A stretch of 64,000 nt of DNA from Nilaparvata lugens (Eukaryota > Arthropoda > Insecta > Hemiptera > Delphacidae), in the NCBI RefSeq assembly GCF_014356525.2, contig NC_052510.1, forward strand, positions 12,058,660 to 12,122,659, in the 5' to 3' direction. Shown in pieces: positions 50,324 to 63,955 of the stretch; the stretch's first letter is position 1, and the number at the start of each line of letters is the position of its first letter. The notes below the pieces were generated by a model. It worked only from the letters and a program-made list of their open reading frames with translations, made no database searches and was not told the DNA's origin. The translations under genes and the position numbers were made by a program.

Positions 50324-51028
50324 AAAAAATCTGGTGTGACGCACTCACACAACTTTCCTTGCCGTTATGAAAATTGATCACCTGACGCTAGTGTTCACGA
50401 GCATCTCAAGTCTACAATTCTAAGATCTGAGCCAGCTGGTGACAGGACTATAACGCTGGAGATACACGAGTTCTGTTTTCTCTCCATAGTAAATGATTTA
50501 ATAGAATCAACAGTTGCCAACAGTTTGCAATATTGAATAATCATATATTCTCGAATTTCGAGCTTATTTCCATTTTTAGGTGAAAATGTTACTATACATT
50601 AATTGTAGAGATTTTCATGCTCAATCTTTTCCACTTTTTTTGGTTAAATTGTATCTGAAGACTGATAATTAGAATCTAAAGTCAAACTTTGCTTAGATGG
50701 TGCGAAGCTCCTGAAATTTTTACAGATATGAGACTTGTGGCAGATGATAGAGCCTATCAATGACTATTATACGTATTTGATCAAAATCGTTGGAGCGGTT
50801 TTCGAGAAAACCCTGTATTTGACAACATTTTCGCCATTTTAGCCGCCATCTTGAATTGCATTTGATTGTATCAACCTGATTGTGGACCCTCCATTGGTTA
50901 CCCAGAAAGGAGACTTATGCCAGTTGATAGAGCTGATAAATAACTATACAGGGTATGAATTTGGAAAAAAAATCGGTCAAGTTATTTTTGAGAAAATCGT
51001 GAAAAACATGGTTTTTTAGCAACTATCC

Positions 51029-51690
51029 GCCATTTTCCTCAAGAATATTACGGAGCTCCTGCAATTTTCCCAGGAGAAAAACTCATGTCATTTGATAGGG
51101 CTATGGATAGCTATCCATGGTATAAATTTGAAGAAAATCGTTAGAGCCGTTTTCGAGAAAACCGTGAAAAACATGGTTTTTTAGTCACTATCTGCCATTT
51201 TTCTCAAGAATATTACGGAGCTCATGGAATTTTCCCAGGAATGAGACTCATGCCAGTTGATAGTGCTTATGAATATCTATCTATGGTATGGATTTGGAGA
51301 AAATCGTTAGAGCCGTTTTCGAGAAAACCGTGAAAAACATGGATTTTTATTCATTATTCGCCATTTTTCTCAAGAATATTACGGAGCTCCTGAAATTTTC
51401 CCAGAGATGAGACTTATGCCAGTTGATAGGGCTTATAAATAGCTATTTATGGTATAAATTTGAAGAAAGTCGTTGAAGCCTTTTTTGAGAAAACCGTGAA
51501 AAACATGTTTTTTAGTCATTATTCGCCATTTTTCTCAAGAATATTACGGAGCTCCTGAAATTTCCCCAGAAATGAGACCTATGCCAGTTGATAGGGCTTA
51601 TAAATAGCTATCCATGGTATAAATTGGAAAAAAATCGTTAGAGCCGGTTTCGAGAAAAACGTGAAAAGCATGGTTTTTTAGTAATTATTC
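51029..51690 (+). repeat. 165-166-bp tandem array inside family A copy 3
   Basis: GCCATTT starts recur at 51029, 51194, 51360, 51525 and 51691, so the spacing is 165, 166, 165 and 166 bp. Each unit carries CTCAAGAATATTACGGAGCT, GATAG, a TATGGTATAAATTTG-like word and GAGCCGTTTTCGAGAAAACC. A diverged fifth unit precedes the array. Confidence 0.9.
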
Positions 51691-51897
51691 GCCATTTTTT
51701 CCGCCATCTTGGATTGAATTTTATTGAATTTCTTATTGTCGGATCCTCAAGGTATAAGGACCTCAAGTTTAGAATTTCAAGTCAATCGGTTTATTAGGAA
51801 TGGAGTTGCCGTGTTCACAGACATACACACACACACATACACACACAAACACATACACACACACACACACATACACACACACTGTGTAGACCAACAC

Positions 51898-52144
51898 CCA
51901 AAAATCATGTTTTTGGACTCAAGGGACCTTGAAACGTATAGAAAACATGAAATTAGGGTACCTTAATTTTTTTGGAAAGCAATACTTTCCTTACCTATGG
52001 TAATAGGGCAAGGAAAGTAAAAACCACTTTTTTGGACTCAGGGGACCTTGAAACGTATAGAAATTTAGATATTGGGGTACCTTAATTTTTTTTCGGAAAG
52101 CAATACTTTCCTTACCTATGGTAATAGGGCAAGGAAAGTAAAAA
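51898..52144 (+). repeat. Duplicated 3' tail of family A copy 3
   Basis: Two successive tails, each with TTTTTGGACTCA, GGACCTTGAAACGTATAGAA and the terminal hairpin ending GGCAAGGAAAGTAAAAA. The period is about 123 bp. Confidence 0.85.
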
Positions 52145-54819
52145 GGGTACTTGGATTTTCAATTTCCAGATAAGTTCATATTATATGCGTGATGAGTACT
52201 AATAAACTCAAATTGTACTTGATTGTTACATTATTTTGGTATGCGAGCACCAAATATGTAATATGTACTTGAGTGATGGATCATACGATTCAGTATGATG
52301 CTCATATTTATATCATGTTTATATTTTCATCACTGTTCATTCATTCCCCACCTTTTTCAAAGCCAGGGTCTCGAGTCCGAGTCGGTGAACGAATGGAAGA
52401 CCGAGTGAAACTGTTCCCGATATTCAATAGTTTGTTCAGAGGGGAAAAATTATTGCTTGGAGCGGCAGAAGAGATCATTATGATACACGGATTTGTATTT
52501 GAACGTTCTCACAATAAATTGGATTCAATCACAATTTCTTCGAAGAGCAGAGTTTGAAAGGTTCTGGAAAATGAAATCCCCATTACGATTTTTTTTTCAT
52601 TTCGAAGCCACTGACATCTTCTAGTAAATAGCAATAGCTCAATCAGAATATGAACAAAATCAGAACATTCTATCCCACTCTAATCACATCGCAAACTGAA
52701 TTGTCTCATAATTATGCAAGTTAGAGTTGGAAAATTAGATTGAATTTACATGTTTAGAAACTATAATAACTTGATCCAATTCGAACTGGCAAACTAGCAT
52801 TACCTTTGTTACCTATAATGCTACAATACTGAACGTCATCATAATGTGAAATAAATGTCGCTCATTCATTGACAAGGGATTGCTTTCAGTGATTTCCTTT
52901 GAGTTTCATGTATTACACGATTAGCTCACCAAATTTCCCTATTATCAAACAGTAAAACCTGTTTCAGCTTGAGCTAAACTAAACATCTGTATAATTGAAC
53001 TAAATCAGCAGAACTATATTCATATTCTCTGAGAATTGTTCAATTTAAATAGTAGCTTTTAATCACATTTCCAGTAGTTAAAGACAGAACTCGGCCTGAT
53101 AAGAATATTAAAATTGATTTGGCTACATATTATATTAATATTTTTTTTATTTCAAATGATTTCTTATTGCAAATTTTACAGTTACTCCTACTAACGTCAC
53201 TCAGAACTTCTCGAGAATCAGAAATATATTGTGATTCAGAAGTTGTTAAGCAGCAAAATTCTGTTCATTTTGTTCAAAATTCTGTTCAAATTTTGTTCAA
53301 GCAAAATTCTATATATTTAAAGCACTGGAATAAAATGTAGAAGTAGTTCTCTACTACAAAACTTATTATCTTCCAACAAATTCCAATTTTCAAAACTGAT
53401 CTGAAAGTCAAGAAAAATCAACTATAAGGTCTGAGTTTCATGTCAACCAGACATGATCAAAGCTTCATATTATTCTCCGAATAAAAATTCTCCATCTTCA
53501 CGACTTGTCATAAACACTGACATTTCCTTGACCTTGATACGTCCTCAAAAGCGTGCTGTAAAAAGTAATCGTCCAGATTTTGCCAGACTATTTCATGTGT
53601 ATTCATGCGACGCTATAATATTTCAATTTAGCTTCAAGTCTTTTTCCCGCCCTAATAGAATAACAAGAGCCACTGTATAATATGAACCATAAATAGAGCT
53701 ATTACTGGCTACTGTAAGGAGTTTGGTCGCCGTAATATTATTAAAAAAAGATTGATATTATTCAGACGGATAATGACATATCGTGCATGAAAAGTCCTCC
53801 CCCTGAACTCCCTTCACACCTTCCTTCCTATAAAAGGACACCCCCTCATCCGTCTACAAGACAGAGGGAGTTTTGGAAACATGCAACCCCAGTATAGAAA
53901 ACCAATCTTAATAGAAAACTACTTTTTCTTGTAATCCAACTTGGAAAATCTAACCTATAACTGAAATTGCTATACAGGCTTCTCTTCACGTGACATTCGA
54001 ATTGAAATAACGTTCATGGGATTGGATAACTTGGAAATATGGAATACTTTGAAGTTTTCTTGGTTGCATGCTGGGTTGAAGATGAACATCATATTATTAG
54101 TATATCATCGTGGGAATAAAACTAATCTAATCGTTCGTAATATCTGTTTTGCCTATTGTTATAAGGAAAAAATGGCTTTGAGATTAGTCAGAGACTTTCT
54201 TCCACAGAAAAAAAAAGAATAAGTAATACCAGAAGATGAAGAAGAAAAAATTATACCACGGATAATAGAAGAAAAAGTGTTTTCTTTCCTCAGTGCTTTT
54301 ACTGAGGGTAGTTAAACGATTCTCCTGCTTATTCTTTTCTATCCCAGGGTGAATTCAAAATAGTTGAATGTCCGGCAAATAAATTTTGAAAATGAAAGTG
54401 CGTCTTGTTTGAAACACTTTATACGTCAACACCATTTATATTTCAAGAGAATAATCATGACTTCAATCTAGAAAGTATAAAATTGAAGTTCTACAGAGGA
54501 TATTTTTGAGAGAAATTTACAGGATAGATTTTTTTAAGAATCGAATTGTTTTTTATACTCCAATGAAAAAACTGGAATATTTTGGGAGACTTTGAAGGAA
54601 TTTTGTAATCCTCATATGAAAACGTCAATATAATTGATGTGTCAACTATGAAAGATTCCTCTATATTAGGGCAACGGAGCATCATTCAGTGTTCAAAATC
54701 TTACGAATTTTGCAAGTGAAGTTTGATGAAACGACTTCGATACTCGATAACACAGTGATAAATCGACCCGGATCAAAATTCAATCTAATTCTGACTTGAC
54801 AGCGCACTAAAAGGAGAAG
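52145..54819. other. AT-rich stretch, no gene recognised
   Basis: The open frames at 52273-52557, 53119-53340, 53453-53680 and 54016-54222 have no recognisable domain. A TATAAAAGG motif in a GC-richer patch lies at 53831. Confidence 0.45.
53831..53839 (+). promoter_or_regulatory. TATA-box-like motif
   Basis: TATAAAAGG with C-rich flanks. No downstream coding exon was recognised, so it may be coincidental. Confidence 0.15.
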
Positions 54820-56370
54820 GTAGCAGAATAAATTGTGCGCCAGGCTAGCCGAAGAGTGGAATTTCTAACGAGAATATGAAAGGAAACGTGGGTAGAAAGA
54901 ATAATTGAAAAAATGATTGTAGGCTTTTCGCGAGGGTGAGTGAAAGGCGAGTGTGCCAGATAGGGGTGGGGGAGAAGAATGAAAGAATCAAATTGCACCT
55001 TTGCTTGTTCTAATCGGAGTCTTTATTACAAAGTGAGGAGAGATTTGCGAAATGAGGAGAATTGAGGGGGAGGATTGAGTTGGGGAGATGGAATCAAATA
55101 AGGCGCAGAAGGAGGAGAAGGACCACTGAGAGGAGGACGTGAAGTGAGAAGGAGGAGCAGAATAAGTGAAGAGATCGCAAGGATAAGAAAAATAGGTAAC
55201 AGAGGCGTAGGAAATCATTTATAAAATGAAATAATACAACGATGATTAAAGATGAAAGAAAAATACTAGTGGGGGATGGAACTATTGAAAAAGAGAGTTA
55301 TTGATGAACAGGAATAAAAATGAGAAAAAAGTGATGCTGATGATGGAAAACGAGGAAAAAACGTTATGGGAAATTATCATTAATATGATAATCTAAGATA
55401 GGGAGGGTGGGAATGATAATCAGAAATAAAACGTGAGGGAAAGTTAGAAAGTGGAAGAAGGAAGGAAGATCAGATTTAGAAATGGATGAGGAAAAATGAG
55501 GGACAATAGTTATTGACAATGAGGGGAATTTATCAGTGAAGATGAGGATGTTCAGAGGACAGCTAGAAAATGATAATCATCTGAAATGATAGTGAGAGTA
55601 TTGAAGAATATGATCAAGTGGAGAGGAAAAGTTACTAGTAGAGCAAGAAGGAGAAAAGTGGAAAATGGAAAGAGAGAAATAAGTGGAGAGGAGGTTGAAA
55701 AGGAGAGGAAATAAAAACGTGAGGAGAAAAAACAAAAGTTATTGAAAGAGAATGTGAAAAAACTAGCAGAATTCAAATAGGAGAAGAACAAGAAAAAGAG
55801 ATGGGAAAAATATATGAGGCTATGGTTCATGGGTGGAGAGAGAGGAATGACATGGAGAATCTTAATGGGGGAGTGGATGGAATGAACAAGATGAGGAAGT
55901 GAAATTACTGCAAGTCAGTTTTAACAAGAAAAATAATATGTTCAGGATTCGTTTGGAGATGAAGGTTGAGAGAAGCAAGAATATAGGAGGAAGACGAATT
56001 GATGGAAAACGAGGATGGAAGAGAAACAAAGGAAAACTGGGCCTGGAAGTGACTGGCTACGTAGTGAGAGAAAAGCGGAATTGGATTTTCAGAAATTAGT
56101 TACTGCGTCCAAAGTGATGGTTCGAAGACAGACAGCCTGCACTGGCGAGAATTTCGAAATACAGAGCAGTAGATCAGTAGATAAGGAGCAAGGTTGATAT
56201 GGATTGGTACTTGGAGTAGTGTGTGATAGTGTAACGATGTTAAGTTTGTGAAGTAATGTAGAACCAAAGATGTTTGTTTCACTGATAATGTATGGAAGAG
56301 GAGATGAGAAAAGCATAATAGTAATGATAGAAGTGAGAGAGGAGATAGGAGGGAAAACAAATTGTTTTTG
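54820..56370. other. 1.5-kb purine-rich strand-biased block
   Basis: The plus strand is strongly A/G-rich. The open frames on the minus strand are Ser/Phe/Leu-rich reads of the pyrimidine strand. No gene is called. Confidence 0.65.
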
Positions 56371-56536
56371 TACGAGAAGAAGAAAATGTTGAAATAGAAC
56401 AAATGTGAATAGAACCTAAGCTACTTGAGAAAATATAATATTTCAACTGGACATACCAGTAGAACATTTTTGAAAGATTATCAAATAGAACCAACCAATT
56501 CTAATTGAACGTAAACTACTAGAGAGAAGATAATAG

Positions 56537-56811
56537 CATAGAGAAACAATAGCGTGAGTAGATATCCCATGGTATAGGGAATTTATGTCGCAACTTTTAC
56601 TGTTATCTTAAGCCGATTACTGTCGATTATTGTCAATTTTTACTGTTTTGTTGGGGGGATAGTGTATGAACGGCACAATTCGAGAGACTACCAGCGTCAC
56701 ACAGCTGAATAGGGAAGAACTACGTGAACTATCGGCTTGGGATAACAGTAAAAGTTGCGACATAAACGCCCTATACCATGGGATATCTACTCATGCTATC
56801 GTTTCTCTATG
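56537..56811. mobile_element. MITE family D, copy 2, with perfect 7-bp TSD
   Basis: It starts CATAGAGAAACAATAGCG and ends CGTTTCTCTATG. Flanks ATAATAG at 56530-56536 and 56812-56818 are identical. The length of 275 bp compares with 271 in copy 1. Confidence 0.9.
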
Positions 56812-57167
56812 ATAATAGTTCACCTGAAGGAACAAAAAAAAATACTCAATGAATAGCGATCGAGTAGGATGAAGTCGACGGGAGGAATAGAAAAAGGGAG
56901 TATTCTAACAACCAGAAGTTTGATCAAGTTGAAGATAGTTCAGACATAATGCATGATAACCAGCGTAGCTAATGTTTGTTCGCAAATTCTAGTAGCCTAT
57001 CAATGCTTCATCACAAAACTAACAATAAATTATTTCAATGTTTCGTGATAAGACTGTAGTGTATCACTAAGTCATCATATAGTATTACAATAATAATTAT
57101 TCATTCAATTGAATTGAATTTAATTAAATCGTAACTCTAATCACAGTCATTTAGTCAATTAGTGTTG

Positions 57168-57427
57168 TAATTATTATTAAACGAGAATCTCAAATAAATG
57201 CTGCAAATCACCCCGAAGACCTCTGCTACTGCAGACATTGACAATAGGGCTAACAGCTAGATGGAAATTCGATGAGAACTACTATTCAAAAATTAGTTGC
57301 CATCCCGGGAGTCGAACCCTCATCGAATTTCCATCTAGCTGTTAGCCCTGTTGTCAATGTCTGCAGTAGCAGAGGTCTTCGGGGTGATTTGCAGCATTTA
57401 TTTAGGATTTTCGTTCAATAATAATTA
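57168..57427. mobile_element. 109-bp-arm foldback element with a tRNA B-box-like word
   Basis: The arms pair exactly in length (positions sum to 114595) from TAATTATTATTAA inward, including AATCACCCCGAAGACCTCTG and TAACAGCTAGATGGAAATTC. The loop, read on the minus strand, holds GGGTTCGACTCCCGGG, which matches a pol III B box. Confidence 0.85.
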
Positions 57428-57606
57428 TATATTAATTAGCATTTGAATAAATGCATTCTCTATTTTATTCCATCTGAAATTAGTGTTGTGCTACATTCTT
57501 ATTTCTCAAGTGAATACAAGCTTAAATACTGCATATAAGCAGAGACAAATAATCTAGAGAGTAAATTAATATTCCACTCCAGACTAATATTTTACTCTAA
57601 ACTATA

Positions 57607-57914
57607 CTCTGTACAAATTAACTTCTGACTTGGAAGGGACATGCGCAGCAGAGAAAATACAGAGGTAGGGATACAACGGCTGCGATGTTGCCGTTCTGAA
57701 CCGGCCAGCATTCCTCTAATTTCTCGTGAGTATTCAAACGCTCATGTTAAACTTACGGAATTTCCTGCCTGAAATCCTTCAGTCGATTGACTCTTATCGA
57801 CAAATTGGCAACTGCGCTTCTACCTGTAACTCTAATTATCACTGTAATTGGCTGATCTCCCTCCATTTATCTGCGCCGCGGATTCCTCCAAGTCTGAAGT
57901 TAATTTGTACAGAG
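57607..57914. mobile_element. 308-bp MITE, TA target
   Basis: The ends CTCTGTACAAATTAACTTCT and complement, about 27 bp, are flanked by TA (57605-57606 and 57915-57916). It is GC-richer inside. A short open frame with a donor-like GTAAGT on its minus strand is probably an accident of the MITE. Confidence 0.8.
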
Positions 57915-57975
57915 TAATAATACTTTTACTCTATGAAAAAGTAATTCATGAGTGTGATGGAGAAGAGTACGATTG

Positions 57976-58524
57976 AAATAGTTATTTGTGCAACTAGTGC
58001 GCAAAGTGACAGTTTGCTGCACCGAAAGAAACGTTTACGCCCGAGCCGTAGGCGAGGGCGGAATGGCTTCTTGAGTGCAGCAGACGAACTTTGCGCACGT
58101 ATTTCACATTAAGTTTTTCCTACAGTTGCCATTGAATATGAAAAGTGGGTAATTATGGGTAAAATTGCCTGAAATCCATCAAATGTATATCTGTGTAATT
58201 TTATTATTAATAAATAAAAAGAATGTAGTATGTGTGTTTGAATGTTGGGGGGGGGGGGGGGCTGTGTGCTGTCAACTGCTGTCATCCACTGTTAACCAGC
58301 ATCTCAAGATTCTTATAACGTGCACCACAGTCACTGTTACCAACTTAATTTTGATTTTGCTGCACTGGTGCTCCATATAACCTACTATTTTGCGTTGCCA
58401 TGTTGCAAATCTGGAGTGCAGGAAAAATTTTTCCCGCACTAGAGCGGAAAAGTGATTCTTTGCGTTCGTTCTGTAATCAGTGCAGCAATGGCCACTTTTC
58501 AACGTAACTGTAGGAAAAGAATAT
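57976..58524 (+). repeat. Dispersed repeat family C, copy 3
   Basis: It matches 40222-40753 end to end. A run of 15 G (58247-58261) replaces a short GGCGG in copy 2. Confidence 0.85.
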
Positions 58525-58849
58525 ATTGTGCGAGACAAGATGCGAAGACGATGATGATAGGAGAGGAAAAAATAACTATTTTAGGAAGAAAAAGGATAAG
58601 AGATTGACATCGTGAGAGGAAAAGAAGGGAAAGGAAGAATTATTCTAAGAGTGGGTGTAGAAGATGCTGGAGCAGATGTAAAGCGAGAAAAAGACTAGCA
58701 GGAGAAGAATCAGTCAACATAAAGTCGAACAAGAACGGGAATCAGGAAAACGGCGGAATGAAATTGAGTAGAACAATGAATGTGATAAATCGTTTTTCTG
58801 TTTGGGGCGGCAGCGGGCGATAAACAAAATAACGAAGGAGCTACAGTGA
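58525..58849. other. Purine-rich spacer
   Basis: A/G-biased DNA, no gene recognised. Confidence 0.45.
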
Positions 58850-59280
58850 AATTCACTCGAATCTGTCAGAAATGGTTGAATGGGGGGCATTGATGCTATT
58901 CATGAGAAATGCTGTCAGTTTGAAGTCAGTCTCACTGCTCCATGCTACAGTCTGCCTATTGTTAGATTCACATGAAATTGTCACCATTGGTTGAATTGGA
59001 AGCAAGCATGTTATTCAGAAGGAATGCTGACAGTATGAAGTGGAACTCCCTGCTACACGCTCTCGTCTACCTATTATTAGACTCAAATAATACTGTCAGC
59101 ACTCGTCACATTGTAACATTGATGATTCCCTTACAATCAATGATGACAGTTAAGAAGTGAATCTCCCTTCACCGTGCTCCCGTATGCAAGGACAGATTCA
59201 CACAATTCTGTCAGTGTTCTTTACATTGTAACATTGATGAATCTCATCTGACCGATGCTGACAGTTGTAAGTGAAACAAA
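58850..59280 (+). repeat. Degenerate 115-bp tandem repeat
   Basis: GCTGACAGT-like words recur at 58911, 59026, 59142 and 59257, giving spacings of 115, 116 and 115 bp. Each unit also has an inverted CTGTCAG and a TCTGCCTA/TCTACCTA block. ACATTGTAACATTGATGA is common to the last two units. The open frame at 58972-59160 is probably this repeat read as protein. Confidence 0.75.
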
Positions 59281-59397
59281 CTACCGCCGCTTCCACTAGC
59301 TGCTATGTCCCAATGAGACATCAGCTCTTTGTTATTTCCAGTCTCACTATGTTATCAGCGCCCAAACCCAAGATAAGACTGTATTTAGGCGGCACAA

Positions 59398-59662
59398 ATG
59401 AAGAAGAAGAGGAAGAAGAAGAAAAGAAGAAGAAGAAGAAGAAGAAGAAGAAGAAGAAGAAGAAGAAGAAGAAGAAGAAGAAGAAGAGAAGAAGAAGAAG
59501 AAGAAAGAAGAAGAAGAAGAGGAGGAGGAGGAGGAGGAGGAGGAGGAGGAGGAGGAGGAAGAAGAAGAAGAAGAAGAGAAGAAGAAGAAGAAGAGAAGAA
59601 GAAGAAGAAGAAGAAGAGAAGAAGAAGAAGATGGAGGAGTAGGAGAAGAAGGAGAAGAAGGA
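59398..59662 (+). repeat. GAA/GAG triplet repeat
   Basis: A purine-only tract with a GAA-rich outer part and a GAG-rich core at about 59520-59560. The open frames in several phases are poly-Lys/Glu/Arg or poly-Ser/Leu artefacts. Confidence 0.95.
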
Positions 59663-61203
59663 ATATAGTTCCACTCCAACCACTGGCTCCAATCACAGAA
59701 TACAATTATAGTAATAATATAATGTTGTATTCTGTGCTCTAATGTACTTGGAGAAGAAGCAGCCAAGTATACTGTATACTGGAGTATACAGTGCAGCTAA
59801 CTAATAATAACTGGTAACAAGTTCTCCTTGTCCCAACACAGGACTGGAATGAGAATTAATATAAGTGACTCAATCACATTTAGTATTGTTCGGGAATCTG
59901 AAATATCGCTGATTAGGCTTTGTGTTGGTATATTGTTGTGGTGTGGATAGAGAGAGGTTTGTAATAGGGTTTTTGACTTGGTAGTGATTATTTTAAGGAA
60001 TGAATTCGAGGAGTAACTGAATGGAGAAGAGGGTAAATTGGATTCATGAAAACTTGTTAGCTAGAAATATTTCCAGTAAGATAGATCTTGGAACCATAGT
60101 TATCATACTAAAATGGTATAGTCAGAGACAGACTGATCCTATCATCTTCCTCTTCCATTGTTTCTCTCACTCGCACTCTACGCTCACTCTCACTTTCTCT
60201 AACTCACTCTCACTTACTCCCATCTCACTCTATCTCTTCACGATTCAGTTTTCTCACAATAGCATCCTATTCTTCAGATTTAAATCGTTCAACCAAATGA
60301 GAACTCTTCAGTCATGGTTGCAGTAGTCAATGCAAGTGGGAGCAATGCAAGTTTAAATTAATTTGTTTTAATTTTAATTAAATCCACAGTTCTGTACTCA
60401 TATCAGTCTTTTTCTGGGAAATAAACTTGAAGTTCATACATAATTTAATGATATCGGATAGATTTTTGATAAAAAACGCAGTTTCATTTTTGAAGTTTCA
60501 AGTAGTATGTTAGAATAGGAAAATTAGCTGATAATTCTCTAGAAAAAATAGCTGTAGTATTGACAAAAAGAATGTACCCTTCTCAAGTTTTGTGAAAAGT
60601 CCTCTTCTAGTTTCAAGCAGTGCTTTTTTCAAATGTTCATCAAATTAGCTTTTCTATTCTCATCCTTTGGAAATCAAAACTTGTTTGTTTGGAGTGTTTA
60701 CCGTTTTGGGAAACTATTACCTTCTCAATAGTATATTATTCTAGGTTTATATATAACTGTGAAAAAGTTACAGTTTATTTTGATTAAAAATTGTATACAG
60801 ATTTTATATAGTAATTTAAGTCTTGATTTCAAGTCTTTATTTTGTTTAGTCTTAATCCCTCCAGCGGCCGTAAATTGCATCTTATGTGCTGCATTGTATT
60901 TTTCTTAATAAGTAACATTTAATTTGGTTTGTGATTTGTTACTATGCAGTTCTGTATATTATAAACTTGTTTATTTGTTTTTGATATGCATGTTTCTCAT
61001 ATTTTCTTGTATTGAGCTTATTGAGGATAAAACGTCATTCATTCATTCATTCAATCAACAGTTTAGTGTTCAACGTGTTGACAGTGTTTAGAAAATTACA
61101 GACAGAAGATGATTCCAAGCATCACCATAGACACCAATAGAAACGATTCACATATCACTACTATCACCATGTAATTTATAAATGTATTATAAAATGAAAG
61201 ATT
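59663..61203. other. AT-rich stretch, no gene recognised
   Basis: It ends with a retroelement-like tail (about 60870-61060) that finishes in TTCA repeats after ATTGAGGATAAAACG. The open frame at 60021-60326 shows no domain. Confidence 0.45.
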
Positions 61204-62204
<1,001 letters not shown>

Positions 62205-62600
62205 GGTTACCTCTCAACTTGTATGCGACACACGCATACACACCCACACACGTCAATTGGGGGTGACCATCGGTGAATGGTGTCGGTTTTATCGTTGAGG
62301 GTACCGTACCCCGCCAGCCACCCTCCAACATGGAGGGAGGCTTTGAAAGTTGACAGATCATAAATCACATACCCCCGTTACCCCCCATTCACATATAGAC
62401 TATGAAGAAAGTAAACGTGCGGCCCTGCAAGCCAATTTTATTCTAGTGAGCCCAGCACATTTAAAAGCTTTATGTGTCACCACCGTGTGGGGGTCACACA
62501 TGGGGGGAAAAGGGAGGAGGTATTTTCCAAATTTGTGACCAAACCATACAAACCCCCTCATCTACGTTGCTTTATTATAAGCAACATCAGTGTTGAGTAT
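62205..62600. other. GC-richer stretch, no gene recognised
   Basis: C- and G-tract-rich DNA with short inverted words (ACCCTCCAACATGGAGGGAG). No domain in any frame read. Confidence 0.4.
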
Positions 62601-63955
62601 GGTGCTATTTCTGACATGTGTTCAGATTAAACCACACTATCTTGTCTACACATAATATTTGCATATCTCTCACTTTATCACTCACGTTTCTCGCTCTCTC
62701 ACATTCCTTCACCCATTGTCAACTTTCTCACTTACTGGATCATTTTTACTCTCTTTCTCTAACATACAGAGTGATTCTCTCACTAATTAAATTTTTCTCA
62801 ATATTGTAAATCTTTCTCTTAACTTTTAATCTTTCTCACTATTGATAATTTCTATCACTCTCTCTCTCACACATGATGAATCTCCTAACACTGCTAATCT
62901 CTCTCATTGTACTACTTTCTCACTCACCCCTCCATATCTCACTACTTACTGAAAAATTTTTTCTCATTCTCTATCGCTCTCTCACAGTCAATCTCTCACT
63001 TTTAGTGTCTCTCTATTTCTGTATCTCTACCCTTTCTTTCACACACAGTCATTTTCTCTCTACTGTTAATTCATCTCACTTACTTTATCAATTTTTTCCT
63101 TTAACTCTATTTCACTTACTGTATCATTCTCTCTCTTTCACCTATAATATCTCACACTCTATCTTTATTTCTCATTCTCTCTCACATATTTTCCATTGCT
63201 CTTTCTTACTGTCTGCCTATCAATCCATTTCTCTTTCTTACTCCACCCTCTATCTTCCTTACTCTTCTTGTCTCCTCCTGTCAGTTTGTCTCTCTTCATA
63301 TCGTTTTCTCTGTCTCCCTCTCTCTTTTCCCCTTCGAAGTATGATTTGTTTGAAGTTAATTTTGATGTTGTAATATTATATATCATGTATATTCATGTGA
63401 TAATATGTATTCTTCTTCATCCATTTGGAAAATTGTGTATTTTCTCTTTTATAGAATGTGAATGGTTGTGTGGTGGAGAGGACCTTTTCCCCTCCTTCAT
63501 TGTCTCTCATTGTTACCCTCTCTTCTTCACTCTCAATGATTCTCCCAGACTCTCATACCCTTTCTCTCACTCTCCACCTCATTCATTCCCTCTCATTCTT
63601 CCGTTCGAACCCTCTCTTTCACTTTCTCCCTCCTTCTTCCCCACTGTTTTACACTCCCTCTCACTCTCTCTTCCTCTTATTCCTGCTCTTCTCCTCTCTC
63701 TTCCTCGCACTTTTACACTGTGTCATATCTAACCCTTTCTCAAACTCTCTCCCTCATTCTTCCCCACTCTCTCACTTTCTTCCTCCTCCTTCATTACTGT
63801 TCCTCTTTCTCTTTATACTGCTGTTTTCCTCCCTCTTCCTCACACTCTCTCACTCTATCTCACTTTCTCTTTGTTTGTATATCACTCTCTCACTCACTCT
63901 CACTGACACATTCACCCCCATCTCTCTCTGTCATGTTACCCCAGTGCTGTTGATA
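62601..63955 (+). repeat. Pyrimidine-rich low-complexity block
   Basis: About 1.35 kb of CTCTCACTCTCT-type degenerate repeats on the plus strand, broken by an AT-rich patch at 63340-63470. The long open frames are Ser/Leu/Phe-rich artefacts in overlapping phases. Confidence 0.75.

Larger units (their letters stand above)
50324..52144 (+). repeat. CA-bearing repeat family A, copy 3, internally amplified
   Basis: It has the family ends, but a core unit is repeated in tandem and the 3' tail is present twice. A short CA tract is at 51827-51882. At 1.82 kb it is about twice the usual length. Confidence 0.9.

Noticed and set aside
57300..57330. A possible tRNA gene
   Set aside because: Only a B-box-like word is present; the cloverleaf, anticodon arm and proper A-B spacing are missing.
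57700..57880. A minus-strand ATG frame of 37 codons next to a GTAAGT donor-like site
   Set aside because: It lies inside a TA-flanked MITE with clear inverted ends, so both are more likely parts of the element.
59271..59766. Long open frames in several phases over the GAA/GAG tract
   Set aside because: They read as poly-Lys/Glu/Arg or poly-Ser/Leu from a triplet microsatellite, in overlapping frames on both strands.
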